NCBI GenBank assembly: GCA_039619475.1
Contig: CM077116.1
Coordinates: 102,593,164-102,657,163, forward strand
Length of the DNA: 64,000 bases
Direction: 5' to 3'
Source of the DNA: Icerya purchasi
Taxonomy: Eukaryota > Arthropoda > Insecta > Hemiptera > Monophlebidae
The position numbers and the translations under genes were made by a program. The notes under the pieces were generated by a model. The model searched no databases. It was not told where the DNA came from and worked only from the letters and a program-made list of their open reading frames with translations. Below are positions 37,326 to 51,758 of the stretch, in pieces; the first letter of the stretch is position 1, and every line of letters starts with the position of its first letter.

Positions 37326-38761
37326 GTAACCGGCTAGGAAATCATGTTAAAGAAGAAGAAATTGCATTTACAATTGTTTCTCTGCATCTTAACAGAAGAG
37401 TTTTATTGGCAAGTAGTCACACGGATAGCAACAATAAATGCTCATAAAAAACCAAACACCTGTGAAATGTGTCGAAACTTACAAAACTAGGCCGCATAAG
37501 TTGTTATGAAGACTGATACGAATAACATGAAATAATCACCATTTGCATGGAATCCCTCTGAAAACTACCTGTGTGATATTTAGAAGAATATAAGAATGCA
37601 GAATCAATAAACATCACTTAAACCACTGGGACAGAAGAATGTAAAACGTTAGATTACAGGGCAACTAATGAAGTGTTCCAGTATCACATAAAGAGAGAGT
37701 TCTGAATTTTACCACAAAAACCATTGCAACAATTCCGTTTTTGTCCGATTTCTCCGAATTCGTCATTTTATTCTTCAGCTTCTTCTTTGTATACGTATTT
37801 AGAGTCTGCTGCCGGCTTATCACTCAAATCTTCCATTTCTTCCACTATATTTCTATTCTTCAGTAGTTCTTCTTAGCTGATGATCAATGTATTGCAACAG
37901 ACGTGTCCTCATAGCCGGTTTAGTTTCAAAATACCTTCAAATGTGTTTTTAAGTGCGGCTCCTTTTTCGAAATATTATTCTCATAGAAGTAAATCAGAAT
38001 TATGTCGGATATTAGTTTTCTGAAAGCTCTTTTCCGTCTATTTCAAGTGATTTTCTTCCAACACCGTTGCGTTCTGATACTGGCTTCTTAGAGGTGTTAG
38101 CCGGAATTACATCAAGCGGTAGTCATTTAAAAGTTTCTTGCTCTTCATTCCAGCACGCTCAAACCTATAGTTGCACATGCATTATAGTATGTACACATTT
38201 CTCCTACAAAAGACAACCAGTGTGGTATAGAAAAGTATATAGCAATACCGAATCTGTAAAAATTCAATGAAATACTGCTGGAGACAAATCGAAAACACTA
38301 TCTTACAAAGCAACTGGAAAGTTACAGCAAAATCAAGGAACGCTAAACTGTAAATTTAACCAATTATTCTTCAATGATACAACGAACGATTGCAAAAAAA
38401 ATTCTCGTAGTCCACTTAAGACTAGTTCATCGTTTACTTCTTCCGATTTTTCTTCGTTTTAAAGTCTTCTAAACACGATTAAACTTTCTTCGGTCTCTCT
38501 CATTTCGTCCACATTCTATTACCGTTCTCTGTAACTGACGATCAATGTATCCTCATGGACGATTTCTTGCAGCCAACTTTATTTCATGATATCTTCAAAT
38601 GTGTCTTGAAGTGAAGGAATAGTTCTAACATCCTTTTCTCGCAGAAGCTACTAAGTCTGAATTCCTACATTAAGTGTGTAACAGGATTTTATCGGTCCAT
38701 TTCCGTTCTCCGAGTATTTTTTTTCCAGTAATATGGCTTTCATGATATTTGCTTAACAACA

Positions 38762-39806
38762 ATGTCCATTGACTATGAAAAAGCTTTCGATGGCGTAATA
38801 CATGAAAAATTAATCAAGAAACTGAAGAAATTCAATATTGATGTCAAAGAATTGCAGGTAATAAAGAATTTATACTGGAAACAGTGCAAAAATATCAAGA
38901 TGGGCGCCGTATACTCTAATTGAAAATGCAGTATAAGAAAGAAGGTAAAACAGGGAAGGCCCCTCTCGCCGCGGTTATTAAAAATCTACGCAGACGAAAT
39001 AACAAAACAGACGCAAACCGAAGGAGTGGGTCTGAAGATCAATGGACAAAGAATCAATGAAGCAAGCTGCGCAGACGCTAAGCTAGTTATAGCTGAAACA
39101 AGAGTTCAAGAGCAGGAAATGGTGTATAGAATAATCTGTGCACGACTAAAATTTGGAATTAAAATCAGCGCGAAAAAACGATAGTCATGAAATTCTGGAA
39201 AACCAATATCAAAAAAGCAGAAATCATGATAGACAATGAAAAATTGAGAATGTCATCGAGTTTTAGAAATGTAGGTACTCTCGTAAATGCAGACGGAGGA
39301 GACCAAAAAGAAATCAAGGGTAGAATCGGTATGGCAAAGAAAGCCTTCAATAACCTCAGCAATGTATTGAAAAACCGAACCTTGAGCATGGGTCTACGGA
39401 AGAGAATAGTGAGATGCTGCTACATGTGGACAGTACTAAAATATTCCTATGAAACCTAGACAACGAATGCGGATATTGAAAGAAGACTGAACGCCTTTGA
39501 AATGTGGTGTTATCGAAGATTACTAGAAATACCTTCGACTAACTTTGCAACAAACGTATTAACATTAGATACAGTGAATGAAGAAAACAAGACAATAGTT
39601 GAAATATCAAGAAACGAAAACTGAAATTCATAGCACATAAAATCCGGGAAGACAGTTTATTCATGCTAACATTACAAGGACGAATTCAGAGAAAGCTCAT
39701 TAAAAGAAGAAGAAGATCGGTGCTAGTAACCACGAACGCACCGCCCAACTGTCCATGCAAAAGTCTACAAGAGACCATTAAATGCCCCAGAAATCAAAGA
39801 ATATAG
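38762..39806 (+). pseudogene. Non-LTR reverse transcriptase remnant, unit 10
   Basis: It has the Ala form of motif A. Private changes are aagaaactg near 38817 and cctctcgccg near 38963. It still has the Cys codon that becomes Tyr in units 11-15. Confidence 0.85.
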
Positions 39807-40345
39807 ATGAACGCAACCTCTTGAAGCAACAGTGCGGCTCCGGCGACGACGAAGTATTTTCTCCAGCGTTGTTTAATCAGAGGATGATTTGTTTGCGTCG
39901 CAGTAAATCAAGAAAATTTCTATTCAATAATTGCATATCGACTGAATAATTAAAAATTAGCTCAACAGTTTCACAAAATGACTTAAATGTCCGAGAAAAC
40001 GCATTACCATTTTTAACTGAACATCAATTTGTATAAAAAATCTACTATTCATGATATCTTTCCAGGTGATCTAAGTGAAAATAAACAAACGGTAATTGGG
40101 CAGAATTTGAAAGAAATAAACCTGACATTGTACATACCAGGAATTTATGATAAAAAGAGGTTCAATAATACGTTTAAGCATATTCAACGAAAATCGAAAA
40201 TAGTCGAAAAACAATGATCACCATAATATATCTTGTAGAAGAATGCTGTTAACAATCACAATGGAAATTATGGCATACAGGAATTAATTACTTTAAATCG
40301 GTTTTGTAAGAGGCAGGAACAAACTTGGAAAAATGGATACAGAAA

Positions 40346-40730
40346 ACGCAATATCGGCTAAACACTGAACGCAATACCCGCCAAACACGAAACGCAATAA
40401 AGGCTAAACACAAAGCCTAATAAAGATGAAAAACCCAACGCAATAAAGGCTAAACATTGAACGCTTTAAAGGCTAAACACTAAACCCATTAAAAATGAAA
40501 AACCCAGCGCAATAAAGGCTAAACACTAAACCCAATAAAAATGAAAAACCCAGCGCAATAAAGGCTAAACACTAAACCCAATAAATATGAAAAACCCAGC
40601 GCAATAAAGGCTAAACACTAAACCCAATAAAAATGAAAAACCCAGCGCAATAAAGGCTAAACACTAAACCCAATAAAGATGAAAAACCCAACGCAATAAA
40701 GGCTAAACATGAACGCAATACAGGCTAAAC
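40346..40730. repeat. 46-bp minisatellite, unit 10, long form (385 bp)
   Basis: The added monomer is marked aataaagatg, as in unit 6, not aattaagatg. The tail has lost one base (aacatgaacgc), a mark shared with units 11-14. Confidence 0.93.
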
Positions 40731-41617
40731 AAACACAAAAAAGCAGCTAATGAAATGGAGCGAGGGAACGATCAGAAGTAAAGACAGTATTAAAGGAGGA
40801 AAAACTTTAACGTACCATTTTTCGGTTCAGCAGTGTTCATCCATTTGTCCTATCAATTATACGTTTATCTTTTCCATGAATAAGCTGCATCGAATAGTTC
40901 CTGGAATACAGGGGGTCGCTTGCGAATCTTAGGATGAAATCGCTCCAGCAGAAAAATGCCAATTATTAATGAAACATAGAAAACAAAACCACAATTTGAT
41001 TACAGTGAACTTAATTAAACATCTAAGTAACGGACGCAATTATATCTAAAACAGGTGTCTGGACGATACGTGGGACGAACGCCGCTAAAAATTAGAAAAA
41101 AAAATATCGCAATAAGGACCAAAATGACAAACTACATGATAAAAATAAAATAGTACCCAGCACCGCAAAATAAAACAAAAAAATAAAATATAAAAATCGC
41201 ATTAACGGCAACAACCGATGAAGAAGTGCGGAACGAAAAAGTAAAAAAAATTGTAAAAAAAATGTAGTGAAAAGTGAAAACGATTTAACAGGTAAACTAG
41301 TCACGCGAAAAAAAAAAATTGAAATAAAAAACGGTCATATCGAACGAGACCGACGAACGGACTAAATTTAAACTCGCCAACACCGATATAAAAAATAAAA
41401 ATAAAAAAAAAGCAAAAGCAAATAACGCGGAAATGGATATACACACGTCATGAAGTGTGCAAAATTGGGAAAATATTATTAAGGAACATGGCGATATAGA
41501 CTAGAAAATGAGCTCGCCAAGGAATAGCATGGAATGAAAATAAATCGAATAATAGCAGGATGACTGAAAAATCAACAGAAACAGTAAAGATTTTTCAATA
41601 ACACAATATATCTGAAG

Positions 41618-41656
41618 CTTTTGCACGACATAGAGACTATGTCGTGTGGGCAAAAG
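41618..41656. repeat. Hairpin, unit 10
   Basis: Both stem segments are intact. Confidence 0.8.
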
Positions 41657-43093
41657 GTAACCGGCTAGGAAATCATGTTAAAGAAGAAGAAATTGCATTT
41701 ACAATTGTTTCTCTGCATCTTAACAGAAGAGTTTTATTGGCAAGTAGTCACACGGATAGCAACAATAAATGCTCATAAAAAACCAAACACCTGTGAAATG
41801 AGTCGAAACTTACAAAACTAGGCCGCATAAGTTGTTATGAAGACTGATACGAATAACATGAAATAATCACCATTTGCATGGAATCCCTCTGAAAACTACC
41901 TGTGTGATATTTAGAAGAATATAAGAATGCAGAATCAATAAACATCACTTAAACCACTGGGACAGAAGAATGTAAAACGTTAGATTACAGGGCAACTAAT
42001 GAAGTGTTCCAGTATCACATAAAGAGAGAGTTCTGAATTTTACCACAAAAACCATTGCAACAATTCCGTTTTTGTCCGATTTCTCCGAATTCGTCATTTT
42101 ATTCTTCAGCTTCTTCTTTGTATACGTATTTAGAGTCTGCTGCCGGCTTATCACTCAAATCTTCCATTTCTTCCACTATATTTCTATTCTTCAGTAGTTC
42201 TTCTTAGCTGATGATCAATGTATTGCAACAGACGTGTCCTCATAGCCGGTTTAGTTTCAAAATACCTTCAAATGTGTTTTTAAGTGCGGCTCCTTTTTCG
42301 AAATATTTTTCTCATAGACGTAAATCAGAATTATGTCGGGTATTAGTTTTCTGAAAGCTCTTTTCCGTCTATTTCAAGTGATTTTCTTCCAACACCGTTG
42401 CGTTCTGATACTGGCTTCTTAGAGGTGTTAGCCGGAATTACATCAAGCGGTAGTCATTTAAAAGTTTCTTGCTCTTCATTCCAGCACGCTCAAACCTATA
42501 GTTGCACATGCATTATAGTATGTACACATTTCTCCTACAAAAGACAACCAGTGTGGTATAGAAAAGTATATAGCAATACCGAATCTGTAAAAATTCAATG
42601 AAATACTGCTGGAGACAAATCGAAAACACTATCTTACAAAGCAACTGGAAAGTTACAGCAAAATCAAGGAACGCTAAACTGTAAATTTAACCAATTATTC
42701 TTCAATGATACAACGAACGATTGCAAAAAAAATTCTCGTAGTCCACTTAAGACTAGTTCATCGTTTACTTCTTCCGATTTTTCCTCGTTTTAAAGTCTTC
42801 TAAACACGATTAAACTCTCTTCGGTCTCTCTCATTTTGGTCCACATTCTATTACCGTTCTCTGTAACTGATGATCAATGTATCCTCATGGACGTTTTCTT
42901 GCAGCCAACTTTATTTCATGATATCTTCAAATGTGTCTTGAAGTGAAGGAATAGTTCTAACATCCTTTTCTCGCAGAAGCTACTAAGTCTGAATTCCTAC
43001 ATTAAGTGTGTAACAGGATTTTATCGGTCCATTTCCGTTCTCCGAGTATTTTTTTTCCAGTAATATGGCTTTCATGATATTTGCTTAACAACA

Positions 43094-44138
43094 ATGTCCA
43101 TTGACTATGAAAAAGCTTTCGATGGCGTAATACATGAAAAATTAATCAAGATACTGAAGAAATTCAATATTGATGTCAAAGAATTGCAGGTAATAAAGAA
43201 TTTATACTGGAAACAGTGCAAAAATATCAAGATGGGCGCCGTATACTCTAATTGAAAATGCAGTATAAGAAAGAAGGTAAAACAGGGAAGGCCCCTCTCT
43301 CCGCGGTTATTAAAAATCTACGCAGACGAAATAACAAAACAGACGCAAACCGAAGGAGTGGGTCTGAAGATCAATGGACAAAGAATCAATGAAGCAAGCT
43401 GCGCAGACGCTAAGCTAGTTATAGCTGAAACAAGAGTTCAAGAGCAGGAAATGGTGTATAGAATAATCTGTGCACGACTAAAATTTGGAATTAAAATCAG
43501 CGCGAAAAAACGATAGTCATGAAATTCTGGAAAACCAATATCAAAAAAGCAGAAATCATGATAGACAATGAAAAATTGAGAATGTCATCGAGTTTTAGAA
43601 ATGTAGGTACTCTCGTAAATGCAGACGGAGGAGACCAAAAAGAAATCAAGGGTAGAATCGGTATGGCAAAGAAAGCCTTCAATAACCTCAGCAATGTATT
43701 GAAAAACCGAACCTTGAGCATGGGTCTACGGAAGAGAATAGTGAGATACTGCTACATGTGGACAGTACTAAAATATTCCTATGAAACCTAGACAACGAAT
43801 GCGGATATTGAAAGAAGACTGAACGCCTTTGAAATGTGGTGTTATCGAAGATTACTAGAAATACCTTCGACTAACTTTGCAACAAACGTATTAATATTAG
43901 ATACAGTGAATGAAGAAAACAAGACAATAGTTGAAATATCAAGAAACGAAAACTGAAATTCATAGCACATAAAATCCGGGAAGACAGTTTATTCATGCTA
44001 ACATTACAAGGACGAATTCAGAGAAAGCTCATTAAAAGAAGTAGAAGATCGGTGCTAGTAACCACGAACGCACCGTCCAACTGTCCATGCAAAAGTCTAC
44101 AAGAGACCATTAAATGCGCCAGAAATCAAAGAATATAG
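43094..44138 (+). pseudogene. Non-LTR reverse transcriptase remnant, unit 11
   Basis: It introduces Cys to Tyr (gagatactgc near 43745), kept through unit 15, and Arg to Ser in the basic run near 44041. It has the Ala form of motif A and the shared stops. Confidence 0.85.
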
Positions 44139-44676
44139 ATGAACGCAACCTCTTGAAGCAACAGTGCGGCTCCGGCGACGACGAAGTATTTTCTCCAGCG
44201 TTGTTTAATCAGAGGATGATTTGTTTGCGTCGCAGTAAATCAAGAAAATTTCTATTCAATAATTGCATATCGACTGAATAATTAAAAATTAGCTCAACAG
44301 TTTCAAAAATGACTTAAATGTCCGAGAAAACGCATTACCATTTTTAACTGAACATCAATTTGTATAAAAAATCTACTATTCATGATATGTTTCCAGGTGA
44401 TCTAAGTGAAAATAAACAAACGGTAATTGGGCAGAATTTGAAAGAAATAAACCTGACATTGTACATACCAGGAATTTATGATAAAAAGAGGTTCAATAAT
44501 ACGTTTAAGCATATTCAACGAAAATCGAAAATAGTCGAAAAACAATGATCACCATAATATATCTTGTAGAAGAATGCTGTTAACAATCACAATGGAAATT
44601 ATGGCATACAGGAATTAATTACTTTAAATCGGTTTTGTAAGAGGCAGGAACAAACTTGGAAAAATGGATACAGAAA

Positions 44677-45061
44677 ACGCAATATCGGCTAAACACTGAA
44701 CGCAATACCCGCCAAACACGAAACGCAATAAAGGCTAAACACAAAGCCCAATAAAGATGAAAAACCCAACGCAATAAAGGCTAAACATTGAACGCTTTAA
44801 AGGCTAAACACTAAACCCATTAAAAATGAAAAACCCAGCGCAATAAAGGCTAAACACTAAACCCAATAAAAATGAAAAACCCAGCGCAATAAAGGCTAAA
44901 CACTAAACCCAATAAATATGAAAAACCCAGCGCAATAAAGGCTAAACACTAAACCCAATAAAAATGAAAAACCCAGCGCAATAAAGGCTAAACACTAAAC
45001 CCAATAAAGATGAAAAACCCAACGCAATAAAGGCTAAACATGAACGCAATACAGGCTAAAC
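44677..45061. repeat. 46-bp minisatellite, unit 11, long form (385 bp)
   Basis: Monomer order and marks are as in unit 10. Confidence 0.93.
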
Positions 45062-45949
45062 AAACACAAAAAAGCAGCTAATGAAATGGAGCGAGGGAAC
45101 GATCAGAAGTAAAGACAGTATTAAAGGAGGAAAAACTTTAACGTACCATTTTTCGGTTCAGCAGTGTTCATCCATTTGTCCTATCAATTATACGTTTATC
45201 TTTTCCATGAATAAGCTGCATCGAATAGTTCCTGGAATACAGGGGGTCGCTTGCGAATCTTAGGATGAAATCGCTCCAGCAGAAAAATGCCAATTATTAA
45301 TGAAACATAGAAAACAAAACAACAATTTGATTACAGTGAACTTAATTAAACATCTAAGTAACGGACGCAATTATATCTAAAACAGGTGTCTGGACGATAC
45401 GTGGGACGAACGCCGCTAAAAATTAGAAAAAAGAAATATCGCAATAAGGACCAAAATGACAAACTACATGATAAAAATAAAATAGTACCCAGCACTGCAA
45501 AATAAAACAAAAAAATAAAATATAAAAATCGCATTAACGGCAACAACCGATGAAGAAGTGCGGAACGAAAAAGTAAAAAAAATTGTAAAAAAAATGTAGT
45601 GAAAAGTGAAAACGATTTAACAGGTAAACTAGTCACGCGAAAAAAAAAAATTGAAATAAAAAACGGTCATATCGAACGAGACCGACGAACGGACTAAATT
45701 TAAACTCGCCAACACCGATATAAAAAATAAAAATAAAAAAAAAGCAAAAGCAAATAACGCGGAAATGGATATACACACGTCATGAAGTGTGCAAAATTGG
45801 GAAAATATTATTAAGGAACATGGCGATATAGACTAGAAAATGAGCTCGCCAAGGAATAGCATGGAATGAAAATAAATCGAATAATAGCAGGATGACTGAA
45901 AAATCAACAGAAACAGTAAAGATTTTTCAATAACACAATATATCTGAAG

Positions 45950-45988
45950 CTTTTGCACGACATAGAGACTATGTCGTGTGGGCAAAAG
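45950..45988. repeat. Hairpin, unit 11
   Basis: Both stem segments are intact. Confidence 0.8.
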
Positions 45989-47425
45989 GTAACCGGCTAG
46001 GAAATCATGTTAAAGAAGAAGAAATTGCATTTACAATTGTTTCTCTGCATCTTAACAGAAGAGTTTTATTGGCAAGTAGTCACACGGATAGCAACAATAA
46101 ATGCTCATAAAAAACCAAACACCTGTGAAATGAGTCGAAACTTACAAAACTAGGCCGCATAAGTTGTTATGAAGACTGATACGAATAACATGAAATAATC
46201 ACCATTTGCATGTAATCCCTCTGAAAACTACCTGTGTGATATTTAGAAGAATATAAAAATGCAGAATCAATAAACATCACTTAAACCACTGGGACAGAAG
46301 AATGTAAAACGTTAGATTACAGGGCAACTAATGAAGTGTTCCAGTATCACATAAAGAGAGAGTTCTGAATTTTACCACAAAAACCATTGCAACAATTCCG
46401 TTTTTGTCCGATTTCTCCGAATTCGTCATTTTATTCTTCAGCTTCTTCTTTGTATACGTATTTAGAGTCTGCTGCCGGCTTATCACTCAAATCTTCCATT
46501 TCTTCCACTATATTTCTATTCTTCAGTAGTTCTTCTTAGCTGATGATCAATGTATTGCAACAGACGTGTCCTCATAGCCGGTTTAGTTTCAAAATACCTT
46601 CAAATGTGTTTTTAAGTGCGGCTCCTTTTTCGAAATATTTTTCTCATAGACGTAAATCAGAATTATGTCGGGTATTAGTTTTCTGAAAGCTCTTTTCCGT
46701 CTATTTCAAGTGATTTTCTTCCAACACCGTTGCGTTCTGATACTGGCTTCTTAGAGGTGTTAGCCGGAATTACATCAAGCGGTAGTCATTTAAAAGTTTC
46801 TTGCTCTTCATTCCAGCACGCTCAAACCTATAGTTGCACATGCATTATAGTATGTACACATTTCTCCTACAAAAGACAACCAGTGTGGTATAGAAAAGTA
46901 TATAGCAATACCGAATCTGTAAAAATTCAATGAAATACTGCTGGAGACAAATCGAAAACACTATCTTACAAAGCAACTGGAAAGTTACAGCAAAATCAAG
47001 GAACGCTAAACTGTAAATTTAACCAATTATTCTTCAATGATACAACGAACGATTGCAAAAAAAATTCTCGTAGTCCACTTAAGACTAGTTCATCGTTTAC
47101 TTCTTCCGATTTTTCCTCGTTTTAAAGTCTTCTAAACACGATTAAACTCTCTTCGGTCTCTCTCATTTTGGTCCACATTCTATTACCGTTCTCTGTAACT
47201 GATGATCAATGTATCCTCATGGACGTTTTCTTGCAGCCAACTTTATTTCATGATATCTTCAAATGTGTCTTGAAGTGAAGGAATAGTTCTAACATCCTTT
47301 TCTCGCAGAAGCTACTAAGTCTGAATTCCTACATTAAGTGTGTAACAGGATTTTATCGGTCCATTTCCGTTCTCCGAGTATTTTTTTTCCAGTAATATGG
47401 CTTTCATGATATTTGCTTAACAACA

Positions 47426-48470
47426 ATGTCCATTGACTATGAAAAAGCTTTCGATGGCGTAATACATGAAAAATTAATCAAGATACTGAAGAAATTCAAT
47501 ATTGATGTCAAAGAATTGCAGGTAATAAAGAATTTATACTGGAAACAGTGCAAAAATATCAAGATGGGCGCCGTATACTCTAATTGAAAATGCAGTATAA
47601 GAAAGAAGGTAAAACAGGGAAGGCCCCTCTCTCCGCGGTTATTAAAAATCTACGCAGACGAAATAACAAAACAGACGCAAACCGAAGGAGTGGGTCTGAA
47701 GATCAATGGACAAAGAATCAATGAAGCAAGCTGCGCAGACGCTAAGCTAGTTATAGCTGAAACAAGAGTTCAAGAGCAGGAAATGGTGTATAGAATAATC
47801 TGTGCACGACTAAAATTTGGAATTAAAATCAGCGCGAAAAAACGATAGTCATGAAATTCTGGAAAACCAATATCAAAAAAGCAGAAATCATGATAGACAA
47901 TGAAAAATTGAGAATGTCATCGAGTTTTAGAAATGTAGGTACTCTCGTAAATGCAGACGGAGGAGACCAAAAAGAAATCAAGGGTAGAATCGGTATGGCA
48001 AAGAAAGCCTTCAATAACCTCAGCAATGTATTGAAAAACCGAACCTTGAGCATGGGTCTACGGAAGAGAATAGTGAGATACTGCTACATGTGGACAGTAC
48101 TAAAATATTCCTATGAAACCTAGACAACGAATGCGGATATTGAAAGAAGACTGAACGCCTTTGAAATGTGGTGTTATCGAAGATTACTAGAAATACCTTC
48201 GACTAACTTTGCAACAAACGTATTAATATTAGATACAGTGAATGAAGAAAACAAGACAATAGTTGAAATATCAAGAAACGAAAACTGAAATTCATAGCAC
48301 ATAAAATCCGGGAAGACAGTTTATTCATGCTAACATTACAAGGACGAATTCAGAGAAAGCTCATTAAAAGAAGTAGAAGATCGGTGCTAGTAACCACGAA
48401 CGCACCGTCCAACTGTCCATGCAAAAGTCTACAAGAGACCATTAAATGCGCCAGAAATCAAAGAATATAG
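47426..48470 (+). pseudogene. Non-LTR reverse transcriptase remnant, unit 12
   Basis: As unit 11. The Gln-Cys pair before the first shared stop is still cagtgc, unlike units 13-15. Confidence 0.85.
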
Positions 48471-49009
48471 ATGAACGCAACCTCTTGAAGCAACAGTGCG
48501 GCTCCGGCGACGACGAAGTATTTTCTCCAGCGTTGTTTAATCAGAGGATGATTTGTTTGCGTCGCAGTAAATCAAGAAAATTTCTATTCAATAATTGCAT
48601 ATCGACTGAATAATTAAAAATTAGCTCAACAGTTTCACAAAATGACTTAAATGTCCGAGAAAACGCATTACCATTTTTAACTGAACATCAATTTGTATAA
48701 AAAATCTACTATTCATGATATGTTTCCAGGTGATCTAAGTGAAAATAAACAAACGGTAATTGGGCAGAATTTGAAAGAAATAAACCTGACATTGTACATA
48801 CCAGGAATTTATGATAAAAAGAGGTTCAATAATACGTTTAAGCATATTCAACGAAAATCGAAAATAGTCGAAAAACAATGATCACCATAATATATCTTGT
48901 AGAAGAATGCTGTTAACAATCACAATGGAAATTATGGCATACAGGAATTAATTACTTTAAATCGGTTTTGTAAGAGGCAGGAACAAACTTGGAAAAATGG
49001 ATACAGAAA

Positions 49010-49394
49010 ACGCAATATCGGCTAAACACTGAACGCAATACCCGCCAAACACGAAACGCAATAAAGGCTAAACACAAAGCCCAATAAAGATGAAAAACCC
49101 AACGCAATAAAGGCTAAACATTGAACGCTTTAAAGGCTAAACACTAAACCCATTAAAAATGAAAAACCCAGCGCAATAAAGGCTAAACACTAAACCCAAT
49201 AAAAATGAAAAACCCAGCGCAATAAAGGCTAAACACTAAACCCAATAAATATGAAAAACCCAGCGCAATAAAGGCTAAACACTAAACCCAATAAAAATGA
49301 AAAACCCAGCGCAATAAAGGCTAAACACTAAACCCAATAAAGATGAAAAACTCAACGCAATAAAGGCTAAACATGAACGCAATACAGGCTAAAC
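49010..49394. repeat. 46-bp minisatellite, unit 12, long form (385 bp)
   Basis: As unit 11, apart from one C to T change near 49351. Confidence 0.93.
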
Positions 49395-50282
49395 AAACAC
49401 AAAAAAGCAGCTAATGAAATGGAGCGAGGGAACGATCAGAAGTAAAGACAGTATTAAAGGAGGAAAAACTTTAACGTACCATTTTTCGGTTCAGCAGTGT
49501 TCATCCATTTGTCCTATCAATTATACGTTTATCTTTTCCATGAATAAGCTGCATCGAATAGTTCCTGGAATACAGGGGGTCGCTTGCGAATCTTAGGATG
49601 AAATCGCTCCAGCAGAAAAATGCCAATTATTAATGAAACATAGAAAACAAAACAACAATTTGATTACAGTGAACTTAATTAAACATCTAAGTAACGGACG
49701 CAATTATATCTAAAACAGGTGTCTGGACGATACGTGGGACGAACGCCGCTAAAAATTAGAAAAAAGAAATATCGCAATAAGGACCAAAATGACAAACTAC
49801 ATGATAAAAATAAAATAGTACCCAGCACTGCAAAATAAAACAAAAAAATAAAATATAAAAATCGCATTAACGGCAACAACCGATGAAGAAGTGCGGAACG
49901 AAAAAGTAAAAAAAATTGTAAAAAAAATGTAGTGAAAAGTGAAAACGATTTAACAGGTAAACTAGTCACGCGAAAAAAAAAAATTGAAATAAAAAACGGT
50001 CATATCGAACGAGACCGACGAACGGACTAAATTTAAACTCGCCAACACCGATATAAAAAATAAAAATAAAAAAAAAGCAAAAGCAAATAACGCGGAAATG
50101 GATATACACACGTCATGAAGTGTGCAAAATTGGGAAAATATTATTAAGGAACATGGCGATATAGACTAGAAAATGAGCTCGCCAAGGAATAGCATGGAAT
50201 GAAAATAAATCGAATAATAGCAGGATGACTGAAAAATCAACAGAAACAGTAAAGATTTTTCAATAACACAATATATCTGAAG

Positions 50283-50321
50283 CTTTTGCACGACATAGAG
50301 ACTATGTCGTGTGGGCAAAAG
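50283..50321. repeat. Hairpin, unit 12
   Basis: Both stem segments are intact. Confidence 0.8.
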
Positions 50322-51758
50322 GTAACCGGCTAGGAAATCATGTTAAAGAAGAAGAAATTGCATTTACAATTGTTTCTCTGCATCTTAACAGAAGAGTTTT
50401 ATTGGCAAGTAGTCACACGGATAGCAACAATAAATGCTCATAAAAAACCAAACACCTGTGAAATGAGTCGAAACTTACAAAACTAGGCCGCATAAGTTGT
50501 TATGAAGACTGATACGAATAACATGAAATAATCACCATTTGCATGGAATCCCTCTGAAAACTACCTGTGTGATATTTAGAAGAATATAAGAATGCAGAAT
50601 CAATAAACATCACTTAAACCACTGGGACAGAAGAATGTAAAACGTTAGATTACAGGGCAACTAATGAAGTGTTCCAGTATCACATAAAGAGAGAGTTCTG
50701 AATTTTACCACAAAAACCATTGCAACAATTCCGTTTTTGTCCGATTTCTCCGAATTCGTCATTTTATTCTTCAGCTTCTTCTTTGTATACGTATTTAGAG
50801 TCTGCTGCCGGCTTATCACTCAAATCTTCCATTTCTTCCACTATATTTCTATTCTTCAGTAGTTCTTCTTAGCTGATGATCAATGTATTGCAACAGACGT
50901 GTCCTCATAGCCGGTTTAGTTTCAAAATACCTTCAAATGTGTTTTTAAGTGCGGCTCCTTTTTCGAAATATTTTTCTCATAGACGTAAATCAGAATTATG
51001 TCGGGTATTAGTTTTCTGAAAGCTCTTTTCCGTCTATTTCAAGTGATTTTCTTCCAACACCGTTGCGTTCTGATACTGGCTTCTTAGAGGTGTTAGCCGG
51101 AATTACATCAAGCGGTAGTCATTTAAAAGTTTCTTGCTCTTCATTCCAGCACGCTCAAACCTATAGTTGCACATGCATTATAGTATGTACACATTTCTCC
51201 TACAAAAGACAACCAGTGTGGTATAGAAAAGTATATAGCAATACCGAATCTGTAAAAATTCAATGAAATACTGCTGGAGACAAATCGAAAACACTATCTT
51301 ACAAAGCAACTGGAAAGTTACAGCAAAATCAAGGAACGCTAAACTGTAAATTTAACCAATTATTCTTCAATGATACAACGAACGATTGCAAAAAAAATTC
51401 TCGTAGTCCACTTAAGACTAGTTCATCGTTTACTTCTTCCGATTTTTCCTCGTTTTAAAGTCTTCTAAACACGATTAAACTCTCTTCGGTCTCTCTCATT
51501 TTGGTCCACATTCTATTACCGTTCTCTGTAACTGATGATCAATGTATCCTCATGGACGTTTTCTTGCAGCCAACTTTATTTCATGATATCTTCAAATGTG
51601 TCTTGAAGTGAAGGAATAGTTCTAACATCCTTTTCTCGCAGAAGCTACTAAGTCTGAATTCCTACATTAAGTGTGTAACAGGATTTTATCGGTCCATTTC
51701 CGTTCTCCGAGTATTTTTTTTCCAGTAATATGGCTTTCATGATATTTGCTTAACAACA

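Larger units (their letters stand above)
34394..38726. repeat. Macrosatellite unit 9 (4,333 bp)
   Basis: It introduces attttctcc and gaggatgattt downstream of the reverse-transcriptase remnant, kept by units 10-15. Its DR-B carries the unit 6/8 marks. A small change in the A-rich tract leaves a 119-codon minus-strand frame open (36761-37120), which I regard as spurious. Confidence 0.97.
38727..43058. repeat. Macrosatellite unit 10 (4,332 bp), left edge of homogenised block
   Basis: Its first 1.1-1.3 kb resembles unit 9. From about 39,790-40,000 onward it has the marks of units 11-14: cctgacattg, the one-base difference aatacgttta, aatcacaatgg, cacgaaacgc, aacatgaacgc and gaaatgagtcg. Confidence 0.97.
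43059..47390. repeat. Macrosatellite unit 11 (4,332 bp)
   Basis: This is the first of four nearly identical copies (11-14). Group marks are aagtagaag near 44039, tgcgccagaa near 44116, attagaaaaaagaaatatcg near 45423 and cactgcaaaa near 45494. Private changes are tgcatgtaatc near 46208 and a one-base loss in tttcaaaaatg near 44305. Confidence 0.97.
47391..51723. repeat. Macrosatellite unit 12 (4,333 bp)
   Basis: It differs from unit 11 at only a handful of sites by eye. A private substitution, gaaaaactcaacg near 49351, lies in the minisatellite. Confidence 0.97.
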
